Shown: positions 30,201-40,899 of the stretch, piece after piece
Layout: the number at the start of each line of letters is the position of its first letter
Position numbering within the stretch: the first letter of the stretch is position 1
The notes under the pieces: generated by a model
Seen by the model: only the letters and a program-made list of their open reading frames with translations
What the model was told of the DNA's origin: nothing
Databases searched by the model: none
Position numbers and translations under genes: made by a program
Assembly (NCBI GenBank): GCA_023091735.1
Contig: JALKBU010000183.1
Span: 1-64,000, forward strand
DNA from: Trichomonas tenax
Lineage: Eukaryota > Parabasalia > Trichomonadida > Trichomonadidae
Direction: 5' to 3'
DNA: 64,000 nucleotides

Positions 30201-31174
30201 TTTATCACACTTGAAGAATCCGTTTCTTGAGGAACAAGAGGCTCGAAATCTATAGAAAACTTGTACGTGAATAATTTAAGATGCTGTGGAATTTCCTTTA
30301 AAAATATATCTTTCACCTTTTCGTTTTTGATATTTTTCGTATGCAAGATTGCCAAAATCAAGCAGGACTGCTCAAATTCGACGAACGAAGGATTATCTTT
30401 TAATATCGCTTCAGTTGCGATGACTGAAAGTTTTTGAAGAAATTCTGGTTCTAATTGACTTTCTAGTTCTTTGTTTTGCAAAATTAACGGCGAAATCATA
30501 AATGCTATTTTTGGATATCGTATTTCTTTAAATAAAATAACGTCTTGTTTGATAATCATTGGAGATAATTTGATTAATTCGAATAACGATTTTATCAAAT
30601 CATGAGATGGATCTCGACCAAAGCTTTGCATAAGCGTGTTGAATATAGCAAAATTAAATTCGTGGTTCGGGTTCATTGCAGAAAATAAATTTGGCAAATA
30701 TTTGTGGTTTTCTTTTGGGCTATGACCAAAGTGTTCCATAATAGGCAGAGAGGAGTAAAATTCGTGCTCATGTATTAATGAAATATATGGAGTTAAATGA
30801 CAATAACAAGCAATAACTGCGAGCGATCTGTATCGTCCTGGCTGCAAATTTTGAATTGCTTTTAGGAAGGAATTTACTATGTATACTGATAGAAATGGGC
30901 CTAAAAAGAAAATAATTGCGCCCATCGTATTAAAGACCGATATTCTGACATTAGAGTCCGGGTGTTCAACGAGAGTGAACAAAATATCCCAAACTTCTTT
31001 CAGTATTAGTGAACAATTTTTATTAGGTCGAAGATAATTTGAAACAAAACGAAGATTTAAGGAATTTCTGAACGCTTGAATTGCTTGAATCAGCTCCTGG
31101 GTGTCAATTGACTTGTTTAACACGTATTTTATCATTTTAGAAAAATTATTATCCATCGCAAATGATTCATTCAT
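27239..31174 (-). CDS. Large helical-repeat (HEAT/ARM-like) protein, unknown
   Basis: 1,311 residues, uninterrupted. Alternating amphipathic helices throughout (for example HPDSNVRISVFNTMGAIIFF near 75-95, typical of a HEAT unit with Asp and Arg; LLTDYLSKSDEFFSHAVDGL) suggest an extended alpha-solenoid, usually a scaffold for protein complexes. No membrane segment, zinc site or catalytic motif. The C-terminus is basic (GGRKKRLAGAAEAAAIDSTK). I do not recognise the family. An initiator TCATATTTTT lies 13 bases before the ATG on the minus strand. Confidence 0.6.
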   Translation of the reverse strand: MNESFAMDNNFSKMIKYVLNKSIDTQELIQAIQAFRNSLNLRFVSNYLRPNKNCSLILKEVWDILFTLVEHPDSNVRISVFNTMGAIIFFLGPFLSVYIVNSFLKAIQNLQPGRYRSLAVIACYCHLTPYISLIHEHEFYSSLPIMEHFGHSPKENHKYLPNLFSAMNPNHEFNFAIFNTLMQSFGRDPSHDLIKSLFELIKLSPMIIKQDVILFKEIRYPKIAFMISPLILQNKELESQLEPEFLQKLSVIATEAILKDNPSFVEFEQSCLILAILHTKNIKNEKVKDIFLKEIPQHLKLFTYKFSIDFEPLVPQETDSSSVINAKLDAISFFIQKSPENAKIHRIGVELLTDYLSKSDEFFSHAVDGLCPLLSNLDPTFLEDKSLSDTYSKAIEILLKTKTKTWVQKNTVVSLLGNIDSAIGEKLLRGFSQKRVIYLLDAALSVQNSLSNAAIESLTKTINAKELRLVIDFIIHSNIINAHELHCCLEIVNSLSVVFGKDKFTSLLPLFNESFSINASVSASASYFKFLNNTNLTDQFILARAKDLLAKLLKSYIGTDFVITIDQISYDLPPFSKLIDTDILSHKLGERNVYFDALRESLTLVAHTTQYDYTLLSPVLMMTRLFPDICFDYFMKYPDSTVELVAKIKDIIISSSSITVASKAAAFAKKLNLDDDETKKSIHIYLEQFKITDARDLYNFYIYVGRDVMSYIANLDASNACLFEFLTESKLSGANFKDAMLSYIKNLDFQDWPIYDKDFLIYVELNISKFTHIDVQKPLDDIHMRFVGDHPNLFSIPVSERFNYEPPRFTTSIANLAMESSITPSTVNNELIDDAALINSFCTHSTLQVDQNMYDAICGLLNDRKMYLDLFKFATKSAMEISKTILNGIDYEQLDDDTFIEVCKYHSVTNEKSNVIREYIKTLAKIYSNPILEMRKNKKAQALIYYNQDISLDVFIANFQMEIKQLKALLTYSQQFGHNMQKEPQLIEKIATFDLDPEDTLLICYALRYFRSYVSFSQTLPSKIEAGLTIARSAANFQEVRGIISYCKAKEYLECFASHYKQLNNFFIEGYSKIGRTTVEMIQWNSNYSIPSFIISATRSLKSLIADPLFISVYWTVIQAIHYLNPRNIVVLQEYSKFLLYIESSEEQPKVYMQYIKPAIIQFKYNTLTPIEKTIFEDLEDAETENIKRNMKKPSLMKANKYFVQGEELPINSNLSYELLDEMGAIGAAYFAIGLVDTLNYHFFDLYVILATIIRRMPREESITFRNIAKSQIIPNLKNKSRVHAIQLLFEGGRKKRLAGAAEAAAIDSTK

Positions 31175-31796
31175 TAGAAAAATATGAACTTTTCTTTAAT
31201 TTTTGAGTTTCAAAACATCATAAAATGATATCTGTCGTTGTATTTCTGTCTGACAGTCAATTTTTTTTGGAAGAGGCCATATTTATTGTAAAATCTGTTT
31301 TATTACATAAGCATCAAAGTGTACAATCAGCACATTATAAAATGAAAAATGAACAATGGAACATGTATAAAATTCATGATATTTTAATTTGAAAATTTAT
31401 ATATTTTCCATCTAGACTCCAAAAATGGTTGTCCATTAACATATTTTTGATTTATGATGTTCTTTTTGGCCACTAAAACCAAATCATGAATTTAATTTTG
31501 TTCTTCATGGAATAACAAATCTTCATTTATATCTATGATTAAAGATTATTTATATATATTGCTTTAAGGACATTATTTAAACTAAAGTAATATATATATA
31601 TTGATATCATTTAAACATGTTATTACAAAGAGAATAACCTCCAAATTCAACGATTTTATTCCCTTGTAGAAAAGCATAATGTTTCTATATTTTGATGAAA
31701 ATCCAATGTATTGATTGCATTTTAGTCATAAAAATGTGATTAAAATCAAAAATAAAAGAATTTAATGAAAGATGAAATGTGTTATATTTCATTATT
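31175..31796. other. Intergenic, divergent promoters
   Basis: AT-rich spacer between the solenoid gene and the coiled-coil gene. It contains initiator-like elements at both edges (gttcatattttt on the minus strand near 31187; tttcattatt at 31787) and nothing else I can support. Confidence 0.45.
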
Positions 31797-32738
31797 ATGG
31801 ATGAAAATGATGTCTCTCAACTCGAAGCAGAACTGAAATTTTTAGAAACGAAATACGAAGATATGCTGAAGGAGTACGATGAGAAAATCAGCAAAATGCA
31901 GTCAGAAGTTGAAGCTGCGAGAACTAATTTTTCAAATCGCGGTGAAGTTCCTTCAAAACTATCCTCAAAGTACTTCGAATTGGTATATAACCTAAAGAAA
32001 GAGAGTATGGACAAAGTTTCGAGCTTAGAGCATCAACATCGAATTAACGTATCACACTTAAAATTAGAAGTCGCCGAAAAGAACCGCGAAATAAGTACAC
32101 AGCAGTCACAAAATGCACAATTATTCATAGAAAATCTCAATAAAAATCGAATGATCGAAGAATTGACTTTACGCATAGAAAAAATGAAAGAAGAGATACA
32201 AAACTCACGTAATTCAATCAAAAAGTACGTAGAGAATATAGTGAAGAAAGAAGAATCAGTATTTAACAAATCTTTACAGCCATTAGAAAATTTATTGAAT
32301 GAAATACCGAATTATTCAAAGAAAGTCCGCATGTTACAGAACAAAATCGAGCATTTGAATGAAAACGACAAAAGATTTGTTCATGATTACAGCCAATACT
32401 TATTAGTGATTGATCATCTCGTAAGATCGATTTGCTTCCTCACAGACAATCCTATGGACTGCTGTCCATCGGCGCAGCATCTTATCGACTCACCCAAGTT
32501 CTTCGAGCGATTTATTTTAGAATGTGAGGAAAAATCGAGATTTTGCGATAACAAGTCAAGATTAGCTTTATCAAAGAGTTCTGCTTCTTTATCACAACTT
32601 CTCAAAATCAAAAACACAGAAATTAATATGCCACTTGCAAACGTTTTATCCAACCTCGGTGCAGTGTCTTTAGATGTTGTTGAGGGAATGGAATCTCAAC
32701 ACAAAGCAACAATGAGTGAAATTGAAAAAGAAGATTAA
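31797..32738 (+). CDS. Coiled-coil protein, unknown
   Basis: 313 residues from MDENDVSQLEAELKFLETKY; the TCATTATT initiator ending at the ATG selects this start. Heptad-rich coiled coil spans roughly 5-60 and 70-210 (SKMQSEVEAARTNF; NRMIEELTLRIEKMKEEIQN). The last 100 residues are helical with a Cys-rich patch (CFLTDNPMDCCPSAQHLIDS). This layout suits a cytoskeletal, centrosomal or tethering protein but no family is named. Confidence 0.6.
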   Translation: MDENDVSQLEAELKFLETKYEDMLKEYDEKISKMQSEVEAARTNFSNRGEVPSKLSSKYFELVYNLKKESMDKVSSLEHQHRINVSHLKLEVAEKNREISTQQSQNAQLFIENLNKNRMIEELTLRIEKMKEEIQNSRNSIKKYVENIVKKEESVFNKSLQPLENLLNEIPNYSKKVRMLQNKIEHLNENDKRFVHDYSQYLLVIDHLVRSICFLTDNPMDCCPSAQHLIDSPKFFERFILECEEKSRFCDNKSRLALSKSSASLSQLLKIKNTEINMPLANVLSNLGAVSLDVVEGMESQHKATMSEIEKED

Positions 32739-33286
32739 TTATTGTTCGATTTTTATGTAAATATTGTTTATATTTGAATACACACACGACAACAAATTTT
32801 TCATGATTATAGGAAACTTCACATACGAGTAAATTCATATAACAAAGAATTTTTCAAAATTATGTTTAATTTACTAATATATGATATTTTGATACACCAA
32901 TACTAATAAAATATTGAGTTTAGAACATTGCTTCATGCATTAAGAGATATACGCTAAAAATAGTTGAAAATGAAAACAATTTAGTAATCGTCACTTGATG
33001 TTGACGTGCAAAGGTCAACAGAAACTGTATAATATAGTTTTGAATACATTATAAGCATATAAAGACAATATTTTAACAGGTTAATAAATATTGAAATATC
33101 AAAGCAACTATTGAGATTTATACTCACATTAAGTAAATATAAAAATTTATACATAAATTAAGAATTGAATAGCAAAATATATTTTTGATAAAAATAAATT
33201 AAAGAATTATCCCAAATAAATCCAAATATCAGCTTTTTATGTATGCATTTTAAGCAAATTTTCAATCTATAAGTTCATATTTTTCG
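32739..33286. other. Intergenic, promoter side of the next gene
   Basis: AT-rich. TCATATTTTT at 33275, 12 bases before the next ATG, is the only signal seen. Confidence 0.45.
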
Positions 33287-35560
33287 ATGGATTTTTTGAA
33301 GATTTGCTGGAACTCAAAATTCACGAAGGAAGAATTCATAGAGAAGTATCGAGAATTGGAAAGCGACAAAAGAATCAGCGTTTTCAAGAACATTTGTCAA
33401 CTTTGTAGCGAAATTTATATTTCAATATCATATTTTGTGCCTTATTTTAGCGCAATATTCGAAGAAATATCGTCGCAATCGTTTGGTAGCATCGATTTAA
33501 ATAACAAATCAGAAATAGAAGGCTGCATTCGTCTATTAAACGAATTTGGATGCAGTTTATTCGATAACTTAACAATTGGAACATACGAAAGCGCGCATTG
33601 TTCTATAGTGACATTAAAAATCATACTGCTTTGTCAAGATCAACAACTTAAAAATTCGGCAATAATAACAGTTTCGACATCTCAAATTTTTTGCTCATCA
33701 CTGGCATCAGCGCGCTTATATGATACTAGAGAGTTCAAATTTGTTCAAAATGTTTTCGTTAATTCAGATCTATTCAAAGAATTACAAAATTCCGAAGATT
33801 ATTCCAATTATGTCGGGTTCTTAAACGCACTAACACTCAACAAACTTGATCTCAAAAATAAATACATAAATCTTCAAGAAATCGCAAATGTCGCAATTTT
33901 AAATTCTCTTCCTTGGATTTTGAAGAATGACCTGTACAGCGTGTTCCAGCCACAGCTGAACTATTTATTTTACGTTACAGCGATAAATCGTTATATTTCT
34001 CGACCATCACTAGAAATCGCATATATCATCACTAATTTCTTTCTAACATTCGAAACGAAGCTTATTTTCGATTACAAAACAGTCCCATTCAATGAGCAAG
34101 TCCTATATGAATATCTCACTAAGCTTTATTCATCTTCAAACTATTTACCTCCCGTTCCACTTGAAGAACTTTACAGATTTCTTTCGAGTTATCCCGAGAA
34201 CATTCCTGTTGAGAATTTGTATGAATCAACAAAAGAACATCCTGCATTGGCCACTTCTGTCGGTGATAGATTCTTGCAAACAGTATCAGGCAGCAATCAT
34301 GAGCTTGCTATGGTAATTATGAAACAAATATATGAAAATCAAGAAGAGTTTATTGTTTATTTGCATTTCGTCGACAAAATCAAAGATTTCATCCATGCTT
34401 CACTAAATATCGCAGAAACTACAACAAACGAACAAATGTTTCACCACTCGTGGACACTCGCTGTTACATTAGTGAGATTTGGAATCGCTTCAGGATCTCC
34501 TTTAGGATTGAGTGAGATTCCCAAAATTTTCTTGATGCGACAAAGTTCATCGATTTTATTGCTTAGATGTATGATAGAAACAAATTGGTCCGCTGATCAG
34601 ATAACAATGCGTCCAACGCTCAATGAGTGCTTAAATGAGCCGTCTTTGATGATGAAAGCAGTCAAATTCCTTTGTTATTTGTTTACAGAGACAAACGAAG
34701 GAAACATAATTCACGCTTTATCATATTTAGAGCAATTCCCGAACATCTACATTCCAGCAATGGTTTGGGGAACAAGAACAAAATCACCCCTAATCAAACA
34801 TATTCCAACAAAGAGTATTCCTGATACTCCAATTCACAAATATTTGTTTGCTCAAATGCTTTCTTTAATTTCGTTACCAACGAAGATCACTGGATGGTCA
34901 ATTGACAATGCGGACTACATTACGTGCATTTGGGAGCCCGAAAAGCATCGCATTATCAACATATTTTTGATACTCAAAGGAATAGAAAGAATCACGACAA
35001 TGAGAATCACAGATTTTAATGACACGAAAAGGATGTTTACTATTTGGAGAGCTCTTTGTTTCCTTCACGGAGGAAAACAATTCGCGAAAAGCCTGATTTC
35101 AGCAATGATGCAAACTTCCGAACTCTCAAGCGAAAACAATTTCATACAGAGTTTATTCATCTCTTGCGCGTATCATTTCATTGTTTTGACAGAACATTCC
35201 GACAATTTTCTCGTTGATGTTATGAATGCAATTCTTGATTATTTAGACAGCGGAGAGAGACTAACAAATGGCGATGCTTTTGCTTTGTTTGCTATTTTAT
35301 GCTGCTTGAGTCTTGAAAGAGATCACACTGTTTATTACTTCGGAAAATTGATCGAGAAATCGAAGAAAATCATCGAAAACGCAAATTATCAATTGAATGA
35401 ATTAACATTCTTCGCATCTCAGTTTATCACGAAATCTCTATATTCCAAGGCGCTCGTCCAAATGCTTCCTGATGATGTCTACAAGGACCTTCAGAAGATG
35501 AGCATGTGGAATTCTGTTATTATGTTCTTCATCGCAAAGACAGAAAAAGCTTTTGAATAA
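33287..35560 (+). CDS. Helical-repeat protein (757 aa), unknown
   Basis: 757 residues, uninterrupted, rich in hydrophobic helices without true membrane spans (for example HSWTLAVTLVRFGIASGSPL; ALFAILCCLSLERDHTVYYF). The texture is like a large scaffold subunit such as those of Mediator or vesicle-coat assemblies, but I see no diagnostic motif and do not assign it. The start is supported by TCATATTTTTCG directly upstream. It converges with the broken surface-protein gene at 35612, 51 bp away. Confidence 0.55.
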   Translation: MDFLKICWNSKFTKEEFIEKYRELESDKRISVFKNICQLCSEIYISISYFVPYFSAIFEEISSQSFGSIDLNNKSEIEGCIRLLNEFGCSLFDNLTIGTYESAHCSIVTLKIILLCQDQQLKNSAIITVSTSQIFCSSLASARLYDTREFKFVQNVFVNSDLFKELQNSEDYSNYVGFLNALTLNKLDLKNKYINLQEIANVAILNSLPWILKNDLYSVFQPQLNYLFYVTAINRYISRPSLEIAYIITNFFLTFETKLIFDYKTVPFNEQVLYEYLTKLYSSSNYLPPVPLEELYRFLSSYPENIPVENLYESTKEHPALATSVGDRFLQTVSGSNHELAMVIMKQIYENQEEFIVYLHFVDKIKDFIHASLNIAETTTNEQMFHHSWTLAVTLVRFGIASGSPLGLSEIPKIFLMRQSSSILLLRCMIETNWSADQITMRPTLNECLNEPSLMMKAVKFLCYLFTETNEGNIIHALSYLEQFPNIYIPAMVWGTRTKSPLIKHIPTKSIPDTPIHKYLFAQMLSLISLPTKITGWSIDNADYITCIWEPEKHRIINIFLILKGIERITTMRITDFNDTKRMFTIWRALCFLHGGKQFAKSLISAMMQTSELSSENNFIQSLFISCAYHFIVLTEHSDNFLVDVMNAILDYLDSGERLTNGDAFALFAILCCLSLERDHTVYYFGKLIEKSKKIIENANYQLNELTFFASQFITKSLYSKALVQMLPDDVYKDLQKMSMWNSVIMFFIAKTEKAFE

Positions 35561-37555
35561 TTTTTTTATTTATGTTTGTATATAAATTAAAACAATACTT
35601 TTAAATATTTGTTAATCAACAAATTTATCTGTTGCAATATCATCAGTGATCATGTTTTCGAATAATTCAACATTCATAACAGATCTTCGAACAATGCGAT
35701 TCTTCTTGACATAACAAAAGATAAGAATAACTGTGACAGCTGTAACAAGAACGACAAGTGCACGTAAACACGAGATCATTATCAAAAAGGATTTGCTTGA
35801 ATGAATGGGTTCTAACTTTGCAATGAGAGTTGAGTTGATAACATCTATTGTAGGATCATAAAGCGAAAGTCCGCTTCGAATTTTGGATTTCCAGTTATTA
35901 ATTTTTTTCATTGAATTGGGGAATGAAACACTGAGAGTGAAAGGATATGAATCAATAACAATAGAATTCGGTAGGTGTTCAGTCAGCAAAATGTTCTCTA
36001 TTGTCATGTTTGCGTATCGGCCCTCAACAAAAATGTACTGTTTTCAAAATTAACATTGTTGAAGACTGTTTTGCAATTTTGGAATTCAACATTTCCATCA
36101 AACCAAACTTTTGATAAATTAACATTGCTTGTAATTATCTTGTTTGGCAATCTCATTTTGTATGAAAAGCTTGTTATGTACTTCATCTGAGTTTCATGAG
36201 AAAAGACGGCGTTCTCAGCTCGAACATTTTCGATTGATGACATAATGGATTTTGCTTTAACAGGAATGCTGTTATGCAGTTCAAAAGAGTTTTGGTAATC
36301 GAAACCATGATCCAGAATAACAGAAGATGGACTTTCTGATTCATACAATAGTGTATCCCACGAATTAGCTGTATCCATTCTCAGAGCAGTGGCTTTAGAA
36401 ATGACAAATAATGGAAGAAGATTATGTGTCGATATATTAGTGCCATTTGTTGCGACATCAACTATTTTCGATTGGAAATGAATCAAATAAGGAATATTGT
36501 GATCAATTATTTCTGATGTAATACTTAATTCATTTTTCGAGTAAATTGTTAACGCCTTATTTTTTGTGGAAATTTCGGTGGAAGGCGGACGAGGAAAAAT
36601 TCTATGATCAATGATTGTGATTGAGTCTTTCTTCAATTTCAAATACAAGTTGATAGCCCATTCTTTAGGCAACTCGAAATTTGTTGTAATGTTCGCGATA
36701 TTTTCACTCATAAACTTAACAACGTTTTCTAGTTGGTTAGTTTGGATGCTTTGAACATTTGTTACATCAAGATTGTTGACATCAGAGCAGTTATTGAGTT
36801 TTAAGTCCGACAAATGTTCAATCTGAATGTGATTCAATGATAAGTTGTTAAGTATTAATTGGTCAGGAACATTTTTGCCCTTCATATAAATGTTGACTTC
36901 GGTTTTCTTTTTATTATGAGGGAATATTTCGAGTGTGAAGTTTGCCTAAGGTAGATCAGAAATATAAAAACTAAAATTATCAGCAAGAGATGCATCAGCG
37001 TATATTGTAACGGTGTTCGTATAATTTGCGATGCATGTTTTCCATGATTCAGTGTCATTAAAATACTTTGTTATCCAATTTCGATAAACGCAAGTTCCAA
37101 TACAAAATATTGGATGGAGACTGACTAAATCGTAATCAATTCGAGAGTAAATGTTCTTTGGCTCGTGAACAAGAGAGATGGAATTTAAATATGAATGACC
37201 GATGGGTAATACCATTCCAATAATTTCATTAAATTTATCAACGACTTGAATAATGTTATGAGCCTGGATTAAGTGATAATTCTTGTGGAGTAGTGACTGG
37301 TTAGTAATATCATTATAAACGATTTCTACACTGATTCCCAAATAATTTGAGCATACAAAATCATTGCAAATGAGCAGAAAATCGTCCGCTCCATATTCTG
37401 TAAACATAATGTTTAAATTCGTTGAGATTCCTGAATTATGCGTCTTGAAGCAGATAATCTTTAATTTATTTGCAATAAAAATCTGATCAATTTTTGACGA
37501 CATTTCATATTTCACTTCGAGATTTACAACAGTCAATGTATAGTCTCCGCATTGC

Positions 37556-37564
37556 ATATCAATT
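37556..37564. repeat. Left target-site duplication ATATCAATT
   Basis: The nine bases before the left terminal inverted repeat are identical to 38635-38643 after the right one. Confidence 0.85.
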
Positions 37565-38634
37565 AGGGATGCAAATCTGGAAGATAAAATAGATTCTGGA
37601 AGATAAAAAATGGACTTCTGGAAAGAAGTCTGGAAATAAGAAATTTAATTTTATAACATAAGCAAAAACATGAATTCTGTATTTAGATAATAAAGTAATA
37701 TAAATGCAGCTAAATTGAACGATATAATGCTTGTTTTATATTTAATCAAAATAATTTGACCCAAAAAATTCTTTTCTATAGATTCCAATGGCACAAATTA
37801 AGCCAATATTTGTTGTATATTCGTAAATAGGCTTGAATATGCTGTAGCAATGACTTAAGAAGGAAAGTTGAGAGTAAGCTTCGTTTGTTGGTTTCGCATG
37901 AATTATTTATGTTACTTGGGAAATGCGGGCCCATGTATTGCTATACATGATGTGACAATCGCGGTTTTCAAAATTTTTGGAATTGATCAGTCAGAAACTG
38001 CTCATTTATTGGAAACGAAGTTTCAGACGTGCTCAGCCATCATCAATGAGATCATGATAGAGGTCCTTCATATCATTATAATTTGTATTTTGGCAATGAA
38101 AATTAATGAAGAAACTTCCAATTTCTTAAATTCTTTGCCAAGAAAAAATGAAAACTTTTCATGTCACTATTGTTATTCTATGTGAATCGAGTAAAATATT
38201 AAAAAAAAAAATCAATTTTCGATTTTATGCCATTTCCAGATTATCGGAAATCCCTCAATATCTTCCAAATGATATATGCATTCTTCAGATAACACGGATC
38301 ATATTTATCAACTTTTAGAATTATCTTACAGACCAAATTTCCTGCTTCCAAAATATCACTTTTCATTCAATTTTGCTCACTTTTCTGGAAGTTAATGGCT
38401 GGAAATTTCCAGGGAAAATGTGACAATCACAATGAATATGGTGAAATTGCACGAAAACATAGTGCTCCTTAATCTATAACGAGCTGCTGATTTAAAAACA
38501 TGAAGACTCATGAATTTTTGTCCAGTAAATAATTTATTTGACAAAAAACGATAAAAAAGAAGGTTATTTTGTCTGGATGATTACAAAAATGGAAATCAGG
38601 AAAATTTCAAAATATCTTCCAGATTTGCATCCCT
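37565..38634. mobile_element. 1,070-bp non-autonomous TIR transposon inserted in a surface-protein gene
   Basis: The left end agggatgcaaatctggaaga (37565 on) is the reverse complement of the right end ending at 38634, about 22 bp. It is flanked by a 9-bp direct repeat ATATCAATT. Removing the element plus one repeat copy rejoins the interrupted reading frame exactly. Inside both ends lie extra ctggaa-type subterminal repeats. Only a small frame (37868-38185, 105 codons, no recognised domain) is present, so it is non-autonomous. A 9-bp duplication fits Mutator-like elements; because the base next to the right end is A, an 8-bp reading (hAT-like) is not excluded. Confidence 0.88.
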
Positions 38635-38643
38635 ATATCAATT
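38635..38643. repeat. Right target-site duplication ATATCAATT
   Basis: Direct copy of 37556-37564; see the transposon entry. Confidence 0.85.
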
Positions 38644-39105
38644 GTATTAGCCCTTAATGGCTCATAATCTAAGTTAATGTTAATGTTAGTTTGAGCTTTT
38701 ATTGATTTAATGTTGTCGAGTGAATAGTTAATTATACTTATGCTTCCATATGATAGATAGACGTCACTTAGAAAATGTACGTTATATAATGCAATCATGT
38801 GATTCGTATCGAAACTGTTTTTATCATATTTTTAATGTCATTAATTTTGAAATAAATATTGCTTTTTTTGGGTTCTAAATAAACTAATGGATTGCCAATT
38901 CCATAAATAGTGATTGATGGACAATCGAATGAAAGATAAACAGGATAATAGTTTGTTGTGGCAACTTCAATAATTAAAGTGTCCATATCTTTCTCGACTT
39001 TATCAATTGAATCAACTTCTTTGTATCCCAATGGACATTCAGGGGCCTCGGGAATTGGTCTAATGCAAAAATAAGCTTTAAGGCCCGACTTGCTTCTGAT
39101 GTAAA

Positions 39106-40216
39106 CTATTCAAAAATATAACCTTATGGGATGAAATTTTACTTTTGCAGGAAGCTTAGAGAAACCTGGTGTGAATTTGAATAAAAATTTTTATATACCA
39201 TGCTACTTCTATGTATATGCTAGATGTCTGCGGTATCCGATTTTGATAATTTCATAATTTTTTTCAACTCAAAAAAATTCGCAAAATTCGAGTTCTGATG
39301 AATTACTTTAACCTTATTTCGCACAGCTCTACCTGATCGGTATTTTCATGATTTTCTTTGTTAGCTAACAACTAGATTTTTTGGATCGATGTATACATAG
39401 GAGATATCTTCTAATTCCTACTATTTACCTGAGAAACAGAAGGTCGAAATATGCTGAAAAAGCTTAGACTTGAATGTAAAAGTGACATGTCTGTAAAAGA
39501 CATTTATGCCAAAATAAGCACACAAAACACATTTAGTTAATGTGTTTTATCTATTTTATCAACAAAAATCATTTATGAGGAATAAAATTTTTCAAAAATT
39601 AAAATGTTTCTATGTGAGCTCTTACGAATGTATTATGCAATTTAGATACCAACTGTAAGCATGCTAACTCTCAACATTGTTTTGTTAATAAAAATAGAAA
39701 ATCAACAATTTATTCAATGTTTAGCTGGTTTTTCATAAGATAATCCGATATGGATATACAAAATGAGCATTCAACAGTCGGAATTTTTGCTTTATATGCT
39801 TATTTAAGTGGGTGCATACAAGGTGTGAAACTCTTTATTTTCAAAACATTTTGGGTTGAAACTTTGGGCATAGCATCTATATGCATATAGGAACAATTTA
39901 TGCATGGATCGCAAGTTCAAACGGTATCCGGAGATATATGAAGCAATAAAGTCTCCATCATCGATAACCTTATTTTAGCTGACAGTTTTCGCTGTATTTA
40001 AACACTGAACAGAGAGTTTTATCATTTTAAAAGGAGCAGTACTACTAACAACAATCCAGAAATAATGTATTTATTGAGTGATTTAGTCTCGGTTATTTAT
40101 ACATCAAAATGAAAATCTCGTAATAAAACTAACATTGTTGAAATATTCGCATTTATAAATAATTTCACTTAAATTGGCTTTGCTATTTGTTTGACATTAA
40201 GAAAAAGTCACTTTTA
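39106..40216. other. AT-rich intergenic stretch
   Basis: Upstream of the truncated surface-protein gene. One isolated motif-like word (agtgacatgtctg near 39480). No gene, RNA or further repeat that I can support. Confidence 0.4.
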
Positions 40217-40899
40217 GGCTCCACTTTTTTTCTCGTTGACCTTTTTGAGTTTTGCGATTTTTACCGAATAAACCCCCTTCCTGGACGAATCTGATGAAAT
40301 ATTTACGTGCTGTTTGTGGGTGCTGATTCAAGTGGTGCAATCTGTTTCATCATCTTAGCAAGGTATTACTTAATCAAGATATGATTACAAACAGAAACTT
40401 ATTACAAATCATTAATGGGCTTCTGTTATGAATCTCTTTGATGATTATAACAAATACATCTTACTATTATAGCGTTCGCTCGCTTATTTTTGCAAGAGTT
40501 CCCCTAGAAAAATCAAAAAATAGAAAAGAAAAAATATGCTACGCGCAGGAGTCAAACGGCATTCCTTTGCTCATACATCGAGCATACCTAACGTTATGCT
40601 ACCTCAAGTTCACATAAGATTTGCTCATTGGGAACATTACATATCAAATTTTCGACTTTACATGACAAATATCAGATAATAAGTGTTAAAAATGGTGACT
40701 TTCGTTATTTTACATGTCAAAATTCGCTGAAATCTCATTGAGGCATGGAGATCCTCAAGTTAAATAGACAAGCAAATGCTATTCACATACTCAGCACCCC
40801 TGAAAAGCACGTAAATGTCTTCTCAGTTTGGCTTAATAGGGGGTTAACTCGTTAAAAATCGCAAAACTCAAAAAAGTCAATGGGAAAAAAATTCAACCT
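40217..40899. mobile_element. Non-autonomous TIR element, copy 2 (short form)
   Basis: Closely similar to 4129-5168 from ggctccac through the central region to the right TIR (taaaaatcgcaaaactcaaa), but about 340 bases shorter. The TIRs have more mismatches than those of copy 1 (for example gttgacctttttg against gtttactcttttg). No convincing target duplication. The two copies differ by substitutions throughout, so the insertion is not recent. The orientation is the same as copy 1. Confidence 0.82.
40537..40606 (-). other. tRNA-like sequence inside TIR element copy 2
   Basis: Minus-strand GGTAGCATAACGTTAGG matches an A box (TAGCATAA..TTAGG) better than in copy 1. The same TGCTC/GAGCA anticodon-like arm, GTTTGACTCC B box and terminal T run follow. 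It is conserved between the two copies despite other changes. The T and acceptor stems again do not pair. Confidence 0.38.

Larger units (their letters stand above)
35612..39105 (-). pseudogene. Decayed membrane-anchored surface protein gene, split by a transposon
   Basis: Minus strand. Coding pieces: about 39105-38795 (truncated 5' end, CPLGYKEVDSIDKVEKDM), 38798-38635, then an inserted element, 37557-36946, 36942-36004 and 36007-35612. Breaks: frameshift near 38796, transposon at 37565-38634, an in-frame TAG near 36946 and a frameshift in a T run near 36030. The last piece ends in one membrane helix (SCLRALVVLVTAVTVILIFC) and a short basic cytoplasmic tail, so this was a type I surface protein with a beta-rich ectodomain. 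The family is not recognised; the tail architecture is that of trichomonad surface antigens. No start codon or signal peptide remains. Confidence 0.7.

Noticed and set aside
37868..38185. 105-codon frame inside the 1,070-bp transposon
   Set aside because: No transposase motif (no DDE/D-type pattern) and ordinary AT-rich composition; the element is treated as non-autonomous.
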